In this document: piece after piece, positions 41,925-49,818 of the stretch
Layout: every line of letters starts with the position of its first letter
How positions within the stretch are numbered: the stretch's first letter is position 1
Source: Actinomycetota bacterium
GTDB lineage: Bacteria; Actinomycetota; Aquicultoria; Aquicultorales; Aquicultoraceae
Length of the DNA stretch: 49,818 nucleotides
Reading direction: 5' to 3'
NCBI GenBank assembly: GCA_018333515.1
Contig: JAGXSZ010000024.1
Coordinates: forward strand, 1 to 49,818
Position numbers and translations under genes: made by a program
The notes under the pieces: model-generated
What the model was told of the DNA's origin: nothing
The model's database searches: none
The model's input: only the letters and a program-made list of their open reading frames with translations

Positions 41925-43019
41925 GTGGGAAAGATAGCTCTATCAGTCAGCGAAGTAGCATTAAAGCTCAAGCAGGTCGCCGAGCCCGCGCTGGACGCTT
42001 GGTCGAAATCGCTTAACGGCGCTGTCAGCGACGACTTGTTCGAGTTCTTCAAGCAAAGAATTCGCTTTGCGGTTAGCCGGCTCGATGATGGGATAACCGC
42101 CGAGCTAGTCAAATGCGATATGTCGCCGGCGGACGACGTAGTGGCGCCACAGGTACTTCTGCTAGACCGCCATGAGTACCAGGCCATTAAGGAAGAGCTT
42201 GCGAAAGCATTTCAAGCGCAGGTCAAGTGCCTGGATTTTGATACGAGCGAGGAAGAGCTTGCGGAGTACCAGGTAAAGTTGCTCATCCACGTACTCGAGG
42301 ATTCGATAGCCGTCAGTTTTTTGTCGGCGCTCTTCAACGTCGCCGACCGCTTAGAGCGCGAAAAAGCCCTGATTAGAAAAGCCTTAGGCGATGTGACCGA
42401 GACGCTCGAGAGAGACCGCCAAAGGCTCGCGTTCGACCTTCACGACGGCCCGGCGCAAGCCCTTTCGAGTGCTCTTCTCCAGGCGGATATGCTGGATGAG
42501 ATGCTCTCATCGAAAGAAGCGCACGCCGAACTCGCATCGCTTAAGTCTATTATCAACCAGTGCTTGCATGAACTGCGCACATCCATCTATTCTCTGAAGC
42601 CCCAATGCATGTCGCAGAAAGGTCTGATGGCTATCGTTAAAGGCTATGCTAAGCAGTTCTCCGCGAGAACCGGCATCGATGTCGCGGTGGTAGTTGAAAG
42701 TACGGAGCGGGCGGTCCCCGAGGTCGTGGAGGTCAACGTCTTCAGGGTCGTCCAGGAGGCCTTGAACAACGTTGCCAAACACGCGCGGGCATCGCGTGTC
42801 ACTATCACGATGGGGTTTAGTAAGACACATGTGAGTTGCCGCGTCGAGGACAACGGCATCGGTTTTGACGGTAAGGGGCCGACTAGCCGGGCGAGGGGGC
42901 TCTACGGATATGGTCTGACCAGCATGCGCGATAGGGTCGGACAGTTTCTCGGCGAGTTCGATATCGAAAGCCGGCGCGGAGCGGGCACGCGCGTCGTGTT
43001 TAGAATACCGTTGACTTGA
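41925..43019 (+). CDS. NarL-type (HisKA_3) sensor histidine kinase
   Basis: From GTG 41925 the protein has 364 residues with no membrane span, so it is likely cytosolic. Residues 1-150 are a helical sensory region. H173 lies in RQRLAFDLHDGPAQALSSAL, the HisKA_3 phosphoacceptor. The ATPase part has VVQEALNNVAKHARAS (N box), VEDNGIGFDGKG and GYGLTSMRDRV. It should phosphorylate the adjacent LuxR-type regulator. An upstream GTG at 41865 would add a Cys-rich, unlikely extension. The signal is unknown. Confidence 0.9.
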   Translation: MGKIALSVSEVALKLKQVAEPALDAWSKSLNGAVSDDLFEFFKQRIRFAVSRLDDGITAELVKCDMSPADDVVAPQVLLLDRHEYQAIKEELAKAFQAQVKCLDFDTSEEELAEYQVKLLIHVLEDSIAVSFLSALFNVADRLEREKALIRKALGDVTETLERDRQRLAFDLHDGPAQALSSALLQADMLDEMLSSKEAHAELASLKSIINQCLHELRTSIYSLKPQCMSQKGLMAIVKGYAKQFSARTGIDVAVVVESTERAVPEVVEVNVFRVVQEALNNVAKHARASRVTITMGFSKTHVSCRVEDNGIGFDGKGPTSRARGLYGYGLTSMRDRVGQFLGEFDIESRRGAGTRVVFRIPLT

Positions 43020-43120
43020 AAACAAAGAGTGCTGTCGGGTCAACCAATGGGCGGTAGTCTCAAGCTTGACGACCCGAAACTAAATCGTATGTATCCACTA
43101 ATATGGGAGGAAAACACGGT

Positions 43121-43753
43121 ATGGGTCAACTCAAAGTCATGATCGTCGAGGACCATCCCCTTATGCAGGCGGGCATCAGAAAAGCGCTGGAGAGGTGCGA
43201 TGATATGCAGGTGGTCGGTGAGGCGTCGACAGGAAAGCGGGCGGCTGAGATAGCCGACAATGTCGACCCCGACATCATCATCATGGATGTTAAGCTTCCC
43301 GACAGCGATGGTATTACCACGATGCAGGCGATAAAGACCCGGTGTAAGAGCGCCAAAGTCTTGATGTTCTCGGGTTTTGACGATGAGCATTATGTCGTCC
43401 GGGCGCTGGAAAGCGGCGCCAACGGGTATCTGCTAAAAAATATCGGAGGAAATGAGTTAGCCGACGCCGTGCGGCAGACGGCCAATGGCCTTAACCCGAT
43501 ATCTCCGCAGCTAACCGGTAAGGTCATCCCGATGGCCAGACAGAAGAGCCAGATTTGCGAGCGCTTGACCCCGCGTGAAAAAGAGGTTTGGCAACTTCTC
43601 TCCAACGGTGCTTCCAATGCTGAAATCAGCAAAAAACTCTACGTCTCAGAGAGCACGGTAAAATTCCACATCCGCAACATCTTCCACAAACTCGGCGTCA
43701 AAAACCGGGTCGAAGCGGCGCGAGTCGCATTCCATTCGATTGTCGCATCTTAA
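43121..43753 (+). CDS. NarL/LuxR-family response regulator
   Basis: This 210-residue regulator has a receiver with phosphoacceptor D56 (DIIIMDVKLPD), acidic pair E10-D11 and Lys in GYLLKN, then a LuxR helix-turn-helix (LTPREKEVWQLLSNGASNAE, then SKKLYVSESTVKFHIRNIFH). ATG 43121 is chosen for GGGAGG just upstream. It lies about 100 bases after its kinase and before the surface-protein genes, which it may control. Confidence 0.93.
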   Translation: MGQLKVMIVEDHPLMQAGIRKALERCDDMQVVGEASTGKRAAEIADNVDPDIIIMDVKLPDSDGITTMQAIKTRCKSAKVLMFSGFDDEHYVVRALESGANGYLLKNIGGNELADAVRQTANGLNPISPQLTGKVIPMARQKSQICERLTPREKEVWQLLSNGASNAEISKKLYVSESTVKFHIRNIFHKLGVKNRVEAARVAFHSIVAS

Positions 43754-44122
43754 GACGCCAGGGTATTGCGGTATATGCGTAACGCAGCCCTGTTAGCGTA
43801 AAACCCCTGTCTAACTGCTAAAACAAGCACCTATATCCCTAAAGTGCATTTACCGACCCCCCGGCCAAGCGTATGCGAAAGTATAAAATCCCAAAAATAT
43901 TTTTGGCCAGGTTTCTTAGCGCCTGATGTGCTGGAACTAGTCGATAGGTTAGTTGAAGACTGACCCTAAGTTAGGTATTGGGAAGCCTACTTTTTGGAAT
44001 ATAAGCGTTGAATCGTGAGCAAGGGGTGAGCGAGGGCGCACAGGAATATCACGCGCACCCCGGAATGCGCCGGTCATATTTGACGATTAATTAAGCTTTT
44101 ATGGATAGAGGGGGAACGTATT
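43754..44122. other. Long upstream region of the LPXTG surface gene
   Basis: This region has no gene of coding character. AT-rich patches include AAAAATATTTTT (palindromic, about 43894) and TTGACG at about 44076, but no complete promoter is assigned. GGAACGTATT precedes the ATG at 44123. Confidence 0.35.
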
Positions 44123-45010
44123 ATGAAAGCGACTAGGAAATTCTTCGGGCTCGGGATTATGGTCTATTTAGTTTTAGCGTCAGTGGCTTTGTTAGGCATG
44201 CTCGGAAGCGCGCTTGCCGGTGGCTCACAGTCGCTTGTGCTGGAAAACGCGGAAGGCGAGTCACTCACAGTGGGTAGCGTGAGCGCTGAGACGAATGGGA
44301 CGAATATTATAATAAACATCGTCACTGAAGCCGGGTATCCAATTGCCGATAAGAATACGGGCACTTTCCTGACATTCAGAGGCAATCCGGGTGGAATTCA
44401 ACGGGCGATGTCAGTCGGAAGACCCGCGGACACTCAGTACCTTACTTATAAATCCAGTCATCGCCATACCTACGCCATCCCGCTGTCGGAGATAAAAAAC
44501 GATGGCGTAGCGATTTGGGTCTCCGCCGATGTCATTGTCGACGGTCGCATAACCGGTACAAGAAAAGCTTATATCACTATCGTCTTTGAGATACCACCGA
44601 CCACCACAACAACAGCGCCGACAACAACCATATCGACCATTCCGACCACAACATCTACAATCCCGACCACAACATCAACGACGAAGACGACACAGCCTCC
44701 GGGCACGACCACCACGACCCGCGGTGTAGGAAATGGCGCCGTGACAACGACTACTGCCGGGGTTGGCAACGGCGTAATCACGACCACGACCACGGCGCCC
44801 GGTGTTACCGCTACGACCGTCGCGGGCGTGACGACTACCACGATTAAGCCGGTTGAGACAACCGTTCTGACAAAGGTGGCGAGAGCAAAGGTGACCAGAG
44901 AAGCCTTACCGTTCACCGGCACACAATCCAACTCGTACCTCGGGGGGCTATTGCTGATGTTGACGGGCGCCGGGTTATTCCTGGGGTCGCTTAAGAGATC
45001 GAACGGGTAG
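44123..45010 (+). CDS. Sortase-type (LPFTG) surface protein with Thr-rich stalk
   Basis: This 295-residue precursor has a signal peptide (about 1-33, ending LGSALAGG), a compact beta-rich domain (35-150) and a Thr/Pro-rich stalk (about 155-250) likely to be extended and glycosylated. L262-PFTG-266 is followed by a hydrophobic span (YLGGLLLMLTGAGLFLGSL) and KRSNG, a complete cell-wall sorting signal. Sortase would cut between Thr and Gly and link it to peptidoglycan. No sortase gene is in the window. It starts the surface-protein block. Confidence 0.9.
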   Translation: MKATRKFFGLGIMVYLVLASVALLGMLGSALAGGSQSLVLENAEGESLTVGSVSAETNGTNIIINIVTEAGYPIADKNTGTFLTFRGNPGGIQRAMSVGRPADTQYLTYKSSHRHTYAIPLSEIKNDGVAIWVSADVIVDGRITGTRKAYITIVFEIPPTTTTTAPTTTISTIPTTTSTIPTTTSTTKTTQPPGTTTTTRGVGNGAVTTTTAGVGNGVITTTTTAPGVTATTVAGVTTTTIKPVETTVLTKVARAKVTREALPFTGTQSNSYLGGLLLMLTGAGLFLGSLKRSNG

Positions 45011-45247
45011 CGGCAGGGAGTCGGGAGGCGGTTAAAAGGTTGACGGGGGCTGATCGCGCCCGCGACGACGGCAACATAGCCAAGCCATCAATAGTACACA
45101 GACATAATACTAACCATAAGGACAGCTCGATACTAGACCAAAGAGGGAAGCAGTTCCGGGGCAAGCGCGATACGATTGTATTAACAGAGATTCTTCAAGC
45201 AAGCAGCGCGATTTCAAAATGATTTAAGCAGGTTATGCAGGCAGAGT

Positions 45248-45685
45248 ATGCGAGACATGGGACTTGGGGCTATGAGCATCTGTTTAACACAAGAAAGTCA
45301 CGCAAAACTCCATACGGTTCGCGCCCTCGTCGTCGATGAAGACGCGGTCTACCAGAACCTGCTCTGTAAGTTACTCGTTACGAACGGCATGCAGGTAGTA
45401 GGCAGGGTGTCGCACCTGGACGAGGCGGTCGGTATGTACAAGGACGCCGCTCCCGATGTGGTGCTCGCGGATTTAAGTTCCGATGTCGAGTCGCGCGTCA
45501 CCCGGTTGTTTAAGATCAAAGAGATTGACCCCCTCGCCAAGATAGTGGTCTTCTCCATATTGAGCTTCTTCGGTGATGAGGCGCAGGGCGGGGACGGGCT
45601 GATCGACGCCCATATTATGAAGGGCTCAGCGGCGAGGGATATCGTGGGCACGATACAAAACGTGGTAGTCGGCGAGAAAACATAG
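45248..45685 (+). CDS. Stand-alone response-regulator receiver domain
   Basis: This 145-residue receiver has no output domain. ALVVDEDAV holds the acidic pair, DVVLADLSSD the phosphoacceptor Asp, KIVVFSIL the Ser position and AHIMKGSA the conserved Lys. Alternative starts at 45248 or ATG 45272 (MSICLTQ). With no effector of its own, it may act through protein contact, like CheY or Spo0F, with surface assembly or motility. Its position inside the surface-protein block is notable. Confidence 0.82.
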   Translation: MRDMGLGAMSICLTQESHAKLHTVRALVVDEDAVYQNLLCKLLVTNGMQVVGRVSHLDEAVGMYKDAAPDVVLADLSSDVESRVTRLFKIKEIDPLAKIVVFSILSFFGDEAQGGDGLIDAHIMKGSAARDIVGTIQNVVVGEKT

Positions 45686-45759
45686 CATAGACAACGGTTT
45701 TACTCGAGAGTGAAGCTAAAATACAGAGCTGATTCTTTGATGAAAGGAGGTGAAATATT

Positions 45760-46551
45760 ATGAAAAAATTACTAGTTTTGCTGCTTGCCTTGGCCGTGCT
45801 CATGAGCTTAAGCGGCGCCGCGTTCGCCGAAGGTTCTTGGAGATGGAAGAGCGGCTCCATGGTCAACGGGGATATCTATAAGTCCATTCTCTTTAAGAAC
45901 GAGGCGAAGACGAGAACCGGTGATGCGACGGCTATGGCGAATGGCAGCGCGACCGGCGTTGACTCTTGTTCCAGTGCGACAGCGTTAGACGACAAGTCGA
46001 CGGCTCTAAACGACAGCAAGAGAAGCGTGACCAATACCGGTAAGGCCGATGCCGTGACCGCACCGGCGGATGCCTTAAACCAGGTGAACAACTCCGAGAC
46101 GGAGACGATCACCGAGCAGGCCGAGACCCATTCCGATTGCTCTAAGGTTATGGAGATGACGACCTGCGGCGACGGCATGGCCCATGTCGACTCTAATCGC
46201 GACCACAGGTGCGACAAGTGTGGTTGCGAGTGCTGCCCGGCGGCGGTAATAGGCGACATCTGCATCGATGTCACCTACAAGAACAAGGCGGACGCTAGGA
46301 CCGGTGACGCGACAGCTATAGGTAACACGTCGATGACGATGGTCGATTCTTCCTCAAAGTCGCTTGCCACAGGCGGCGGCACGGCCAACAACAACGACAG
46401 CACGGTTGTCTCCAATTCAGGCGATGCGGACGCGACGAGCGGGCCGGCAATATCGACAAACCTGGCAAACAACAACGTTACGATCGATATCTTCAGAGGC
46501 GCGATGTCTACCAAGACATGCGATGTGGTCATGAGCTTTCTGGCCAAGTAG
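45760..46551 (+). CDS. Secreted two-module repeat protein with Cys-rich insert
   Basis: This 263-residue protein has a signal peptide (1-23, AAFA cleavage site). Two related modules (about 39-115 and 166-250) begin with NxAxxRTGDATA and continue with NxGxADA/SGxA/xN segments. A Cys-rich linker lies between them, with VDSNRDHRCDKCGCECC, which resembles a metal-binding HxDxxxDxxCDxC motif. The alternation of small residues (A-x-A, G-D-A-T-A) suggests stacked beta strands. A strong AAAGGAGGTGA precedes ATG. Its modules match those in the next gene. It ends at a strong hairpin. Confidence 0.75.
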   Translation: MKKLLVLLLALAVLMSLSGAAFAEGSWRWKSGSMVNGDIYKSILFKNEAKTRTGDATAMANGSATGVDSCSSATALDDKSTALNDSKRSVTNTGKADAVTAPADALNQVNNSETETITEQAETHSDCSKVMEMTTCGDGMAHVDSNRDHRCDKCGCECCPAAVIGDICIDVTYKNKADARTGDATAIGNTSMTMVDSSSKSLATGGGTANNNDSTVVSNSGDADATSGPAISTNLANNNVTIDIFRGAMSTKTCDVVMSFLAK

Positions 46552-46560
46552 TGCAACCGA

Positions 46561-46586
46561 GCAGGGAGGGCTTTAGCCCTCCCTGC
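46561..46586 (+). terminator. Strong GC-rich hairpin between the two repeat-protein genes
   Basis: GCAGGGAGGGC and GCCCTCCCTGC arms form a perfect 11-bp stem around TTTA. The T run is lacking, so it may pause or partly terminate rather than end transcription, letting gene dosage differ. Confidence 0.6.
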
Positions 46587-46635
46587 CCCAATTTACACGA
46601 TCCTAGTTTATGCCTCGATGAAAGGGGGTGGACCG

Positions 46636-49311
46636 ATGTTTAAAAGAAAATTATTAGCCTGTTTCTTGACGCTCTCGCTCATTGCGGGCGCGCTGGGCGG
46701 GCCGGCCATGGCCAATGCCGTGGAGAGTACGCCTACCGGTGGAGTCGTATACAGCGCACAGCCGGTGGGTGAGCCGGAGCCGATAAGCAATCCCCCGGCC
46801 GGTTCGAGCACCGGCGGGTATCTTTATGTGCCCGGGCCATTGATAGGTATGCGCCCGGCGCCGAGCGCCCCATGTACAACCGATGGGGTTCTTCTCGATA
46901 TCGGCAGCGAGGTCGATATTCTCGTCGAGAACCAGGCATCCGCTAAAACAGGGACAGGCACGGCGGCCGGCTCAAATGTCGACAACAGCACGTCCGGCAC
47001 ATCCAAAGCGGTGGCCCTAAACGATGCCGGTCAGGAGGTCTCGCCGAGCACGACAGGCGCATTGGCCGACAATAGCGTCGTTAAAGCGATAGCCAATACC
47101 GGAACCGCGACCGCCGTTACAGGTTTGGCGCAAGCCAGTAACACTTCACAGGATAATACGGCCACAGTCGCGCCGAAAACGGCGGTCGGCGTCGATGTTT
47201 TGGGCAAAATCGTCGATTCGGCGGTCGTCGTCAAGATACTGTATAAATACTGGGCAGGTATCACGGGCCTGGCCGATGCGACGACCGGAAACGGCGGAGC
47301 CGGCGGGCTCGAGGCCTCAAACTCGATAAACAGCGACGACAAAGCCGTGGCCAAAGGTGATGCCGCTTCCGTAAACGGCGGCGGTTCGTACGACGGCAGC
47401 GCCCTCGCCATCAACGAGTCGGATAATGTCATCGGAAATGACGGCTCAGCGCTGGCGGCATCCGGGAAAGCGAACGCCGACAACACAATGCTCGGAAACG
47501 ATATCTATGTCGCACCCGCCATCGACACGCTGATACGATTCTGCGGCGATATCATCCGGTCGAACGTGACCATCGAGTTGCTCTATAATTTTATGGCTAC
47601 GATTGCCGGCCAGGCCGTGGCGCGGAGCGGCGACGCGAACGCCATCGGCGCGGATGTCGTCAATATGATAGATAATTTTAGCAGTTCGAAAGCGGTCGGC
47701 GATGCTCCCGCGGTCGCGGGTGCCGGCGGCTACTCCGACGGCAGCGCGATGGCGGTTAACGATACGAGCAACGGCATCGACAACAAGGGTGAAGCAGCCG
47801 CAATATCGGGCCAGGCCGAGGCTTTGAACTCGATGTTGAACAACGATATCTTTATCGCGCCGGCTATAACGAGCGCACTAAATCTGCTCGAGTCGATTAT
47901 CGATTCGAATGTCGTTATCAAGATTACCTATAATATCTGGGCTATGATAACCGGAGAGGCGCAAGCCCGGACGGGTGATGTCGGTGCGTTCGGCGTTGCC
48001 GCTGATAATGCTATCAACAATGCGTCGAGCGCGACGGCTCTCGGTGACTCCGCAGTGCCCTCATCTTTTGGCGGCGGCTCCGGCTCGGCCAACGGTGAGG
48101 CGGTAGCGCTCAATACGACAGCGAATCAAATCGACAACGACGGCGCGGCGCTATCTTTAAGCGGCGACGCCAAAGCCGCGAACACGATGCTCGACAATGT
48201 CGTCAATCTCTCACCGGTGATCGACACCATCGTAATGGTAGTGCGCGAGATTCGGAACGAAGACTCGGTCGTCATCGAAATCGTCTACGATATTTGGGCG
48301 ACGTTGACGGGGTCGGCCAATGCCGCCTCCGGAAGCGCCACATCCTACGGCGCGTTTGGGGCAAACGTTATAGATAGCAGCTCCGATGCGTTTGCCGTCG
48401 CCAAAGTGACCTTCACTAAACCCGATGGTTCGGCGACCGCGCTCAACACCTCGGACAACATCATCGTAAACGACGGCTTGGGCCTTGCAGGCTCGGGTAA
48501 AGCCGATGCTTACAGTAATATCAGCAAGGCGGAGGTCTCTTTGACCGGCTACCTGGCCGAGCGGTGCTATATAGGCAACGATTATAGCGGGCCGATAGCG
48601 GTCGCAATCGGCGCTGCTATCCGGGAGCGGGCCGATGCGAAATCCGGAGACGCGACGGCATTCGGCGGCAAAGCCGATTCCGCCATGAAATCAAACGCGG
48701 TTTCAAGGGATATCTTTGGCTCGGGCGGTTTTTCGATAAACGAAAGCGATGCCGATATCTACAATATCGGCCGGGGCATTGCGATAACCGGCAGCGCGCT
48801 CGCGGTATCGGGCGAGGGGGCGCCAAACAACACGCAAAACAAGATTGTCATCGGAACGGGCCTACAGGGCGGCCGGCCTCAGGCGGCGGGCTTGGGTAGC
48901 CCGGTGGGCGGCACGCAGAGCGGCGGCGGGAGTGAACCGGCGCTCAGCTCCGCGGCGGCGTCCTCCGGTGATGATGGGCCATCTTCAAGCGGCGGTGTCA
49001 GCGGCTCTAGCGGCGGCGCAAACGGAGGCGAGCCCGCTTCGAGCGCTACGTCAAGCAGTGACGGTCGGGCGCTAGGCACATACAAGGATAGCGGCGCGCG
49101 CTCGATACTCGGAGCCGATTGGGGATGGGCCTCGGATTTGAAACCGTATGCGCGGGCGGTTAAGAACTATATCGACACAAAGCTTCTTGGAGATATGGGT
49201 CTGGCCGTCGCGGATACTGTTACTATTCCCTGGTGGTTACTGGTAATATTCGCCGGCGGCCTTGCTTGCTCATCAGGGCTTGCCTATAAACTCAAGCCAA
49301 AGCGAAGGTAG
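46636..49311 (+). CDS. Large secreted, membrane-anchored protein of six repeated GDA/AxA modules
   Basis: This 891-residue protein has a signal peptide (1-28, PAMANA). About six modules follow (near 92-196, 197-310, 311-425, 426-544, 545-652 and 653-745). Each has the plan V-I-x-I-x-Y-x-x-W-A-x-I-x-G-x-A-x-A-x-x-G-D-A, then a Ser/Asn-rich part, then G-x-A-x-A-x-N and I-x-N-x-G-x-A-x-A-x-S-G-x-A-x-A-x-N. The Ser/Gly/Ala-rich tail (746-860) ends in a C-terminal membrane span with KLKPKRR. ATG 46636 is preferred: AAAGGGGGTG lies before it. I do not recognise the family. It may form a stacked-beta surface filament. Confidence 0.75.
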   Translation: MFKRKLLACFLTLSLIAGALGGPAMANAVESTPTGGVVYSAQPVGEPEPISNPPAGSSTGGYLYVPGPLIGMRPAPSAPCTTDGVLLDIGSEVDILVENQASAKTGTGTAAGSNVDNSTSGTSKAVALNDAGQEVSPSTTGALADNSVVKAIANTGTATAVTGLAQASNTSQDNTATVAPKTAVGVDVLGKIVDSAVVVKILYKYWAGITGLADATTGNGGAGGLEASNSINSDDKAVAKGDAASVNGGGSYDGSALAINESDNVIGNDGSALAASGKANADNTMLGNDIYVAPAIDTLIRFCGDIIRSNVTIELLYNFMATIAGQAVARSGDANAIGADVVNMIDNFSSSKAVGDAPAVAGAGGYSDGSAMAVNDTSNGIDNKGEAAAISGQAEALNSMLNNDIFIAPAITSALNLLESIIDSNVVIKITYNIWAMITGEAQARTGDVGAFGVAADNAINNASSATALGDSAVPSSFGGGSGSANGEAVALNTTANQIDNDGAALSLSGDAKAANTMLDNVVNLSPVIDTIVMVVREIRNEDSVVIEIVYDIWATLTGSANAASGSATSYGAFGANVIDSSSDAFAVAKVTFTKPDGSATALNTSDNIIVNDGLGLAGSGKADAYSNISKAEVSLTGYLAERCYIGNDYSGPIAVAIGAAIRERADAKSGDATAFGGKADSAMKSNAVSRDIFGSGGFSINESDADIYNIGRGIAITGSALAVSGEGAPNNTQNKIVIGTGLQGGRPQAAGLGSPVGGTQSGGGSEPALSSAAASSGDDGPSSSGGVSGSSGGANGGEPASSATSSSDGRALGTYKDSGARSILGADWGWASDLKPYARAVKNYIDTKLLGDMGLAVADTVTIPWWLLVIFAGGLACSSGLAYKLKPKRR

Positions 49312-49345
49312 CACTAGAGGTTAGTGTAATCCGTTGAGACATAGT

Positions 49346-49379
49346 AAAAAGGGCCAAATCGGCCCTTTTTATTTTTTTC
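49346..49379 (+). terminator. Rho-independent terminator after the large repeat protein gene
   Basis: AAAAAGGGCC pairs with GGCCCTTTTT around AAATC, followed by ATTTTTTT. Confidence 0.88.
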
Positions 49380-49698
49380 GAAGCCTCGCGATAATACCTC
49401 TCGTAAGCTGCGGTTTTGCGTAGAGACGCGCGAACTCCGTCAAATTGCTATGATAAAATATTTTGCCTCTTCCGAGCAGGCAATCCTGACCGTTTGGTCA
49501 GGGCGGCCCGGAGCGGCCTCAGCGGGGCGCTTCGGCAATATTTAACCCCCTTTACCTGTGAATATTAAAAACAAGTGCGGCACGACAGCCTTAACAGAAA
49601 AATTCGGTCTTAAAGGTTAGAAAATCTCGATAAGCGGCAATATTTGTGAGCGTCAGCGAGAAATTAAGGGATAACAGTGGTGAAAGGAGGTGAATCTA
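49380..49698. other. Leader of the final surface gene, with hairpins
   Basis: A TATGATAAAAT stretch at about 49450 may be the promoter, leaving over 200 bases of leader. It contains the hairpin CCTGACC/GGTCAGG (49487-49504) and two copies of CGGCAATATTT (near 49533 and 49635). I could not match it to a known riboswitch. Confidence 0.35.
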
Positions 49699-49818
49699 AT
49701 GAAGAAAGCTTTAGCTATTTTGCTGCTTGTCGGGATTCTTGTCCTTAGCATGGCCGGCAGCGCCTTTGCCAACCCGATCTACCAGGGCGGCTGGGGCAAT
49801 TGGAATACCGCTATCAAG
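49699..49818 (+). CDS. Secreted protein, 5' part only, possibly related to the repeat proteins
   Basis: The frame runs off the window after 40 codons. It starts MKKALAILLLVGILVLSM with an AGSAFA signal-peptidase site, then NPIYQGGWGNWNTAIK. The strong AAAGGAGGTGA Shine-Dalgarno and the MKK...AAFA/SAFA start match the gene at 45760 closely. The mature N-terminus is Trp/Gly-rich (GGWGNW against GSWRWKSG), so a third subunit of the same surface system is likely. Confidence 0.65.
   Translation, partial: MKKALAILLLVGILVLSMAGSAFANPIYQGGWGNWNTAIK

Noticed and set aside
45040-45222. 60-codon ORF between the LPFTG and receiver genes
   Set aside because: There is no Shine-Dalgarno, its composition is poor and it has no family resemblance; more likely a leader of the receiver gene.
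1-49818. CRISPR array or rRNA operon
   Set aside because: I saw no regularly spaced direct repeats of CRISPR type and no rRNA-like conserved segments on either strand.

Overview
The window is a mostly GC-rich (roughly mid-50s percent, by eye) chromosomal segment of a Gram-positive-type bacterium. The following argue for an anaerobic or facultative member of a deep Actinobacteriota-like or Firmicutes-like lineage: an LPXTG surface protein, a PknB-type kinase, a Rex redox repressor, an Actinobacterial Holin-X-like protein, TatA, two MoeA proteins, and an archaeal-flavoured NurA/HerA/Mre11/Rad50 cluster. The lineage is an inference. No rRNA, tRNA or CRISPR array was recognised.

Layout. Positions 1-2200 are AT-richer and look like an eroded mobile/defence island: a frameshifted IS200-type transposase with its hairpin end, an internally deleted serine recombinase, and an apparently intact MNT nucleotidyltransferase/HEPN pair. 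Positions 2279-4014 hold divergent XRE regulators and small proteins. Positions 4058-10806 carry an acetyltransferase, a diguanylate cyclase, a membrane Ser/Thr kinase, an HNH endonuclease, a translin-family protein, a candidate structured RNA, a phasin-like protein and a Holin-X-like protein. Next come class II aldolase and phosphofructokinase (overlapping stop/start), Hsp20, two MoeA genes, an IS3-type transposase remnant, a VapBC module behind a long palindromic operator, and a TauE/SafE transporter.

Positions 19417-26759 form one reverse-strand operon for DNA-end processing: nurA, a HAS-barrel-like gene, herA, sbcD (mre11) and sbcC (rad50). An IscR-like Rrf2 regulator lies upstream. Positions 27695-35044 are an alpha-glucan cluster: GT4 synthase-like, GH57, eukaryote-type GT3 glycogen synthase, GalT-like and GH133 debranching enzyme. 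After a second (Cache-GGDEF) cyclase come a small unknown protein, a DUF523 protein, a PHP phosphatase, a PP-loop RNA-modification-like ATPase, MTA phosphorylase, rex with its own operator, and tatA. A NarL-type histidine kinase/response regulator pair follows.

Positions 44123-49818 are the most unusual part. They encode a sortase-type LPFTG protein with a Thr-rich stalk, a stand-alone receiver, and secreted proteins built from Ala/Gly/Asn/Asp-rich modules with A-x-A and G-D-A signatures. One has two modules around a Cys-rich insert. One has about six modules of roughly 115 residues and a C-terminal membrane anchor. A third secreted product, which may belong to the same group, is cut by the window edge. 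I infer a cell-surface assembly system with beta-strand-rich subunits; I do not recognise it as a described family.
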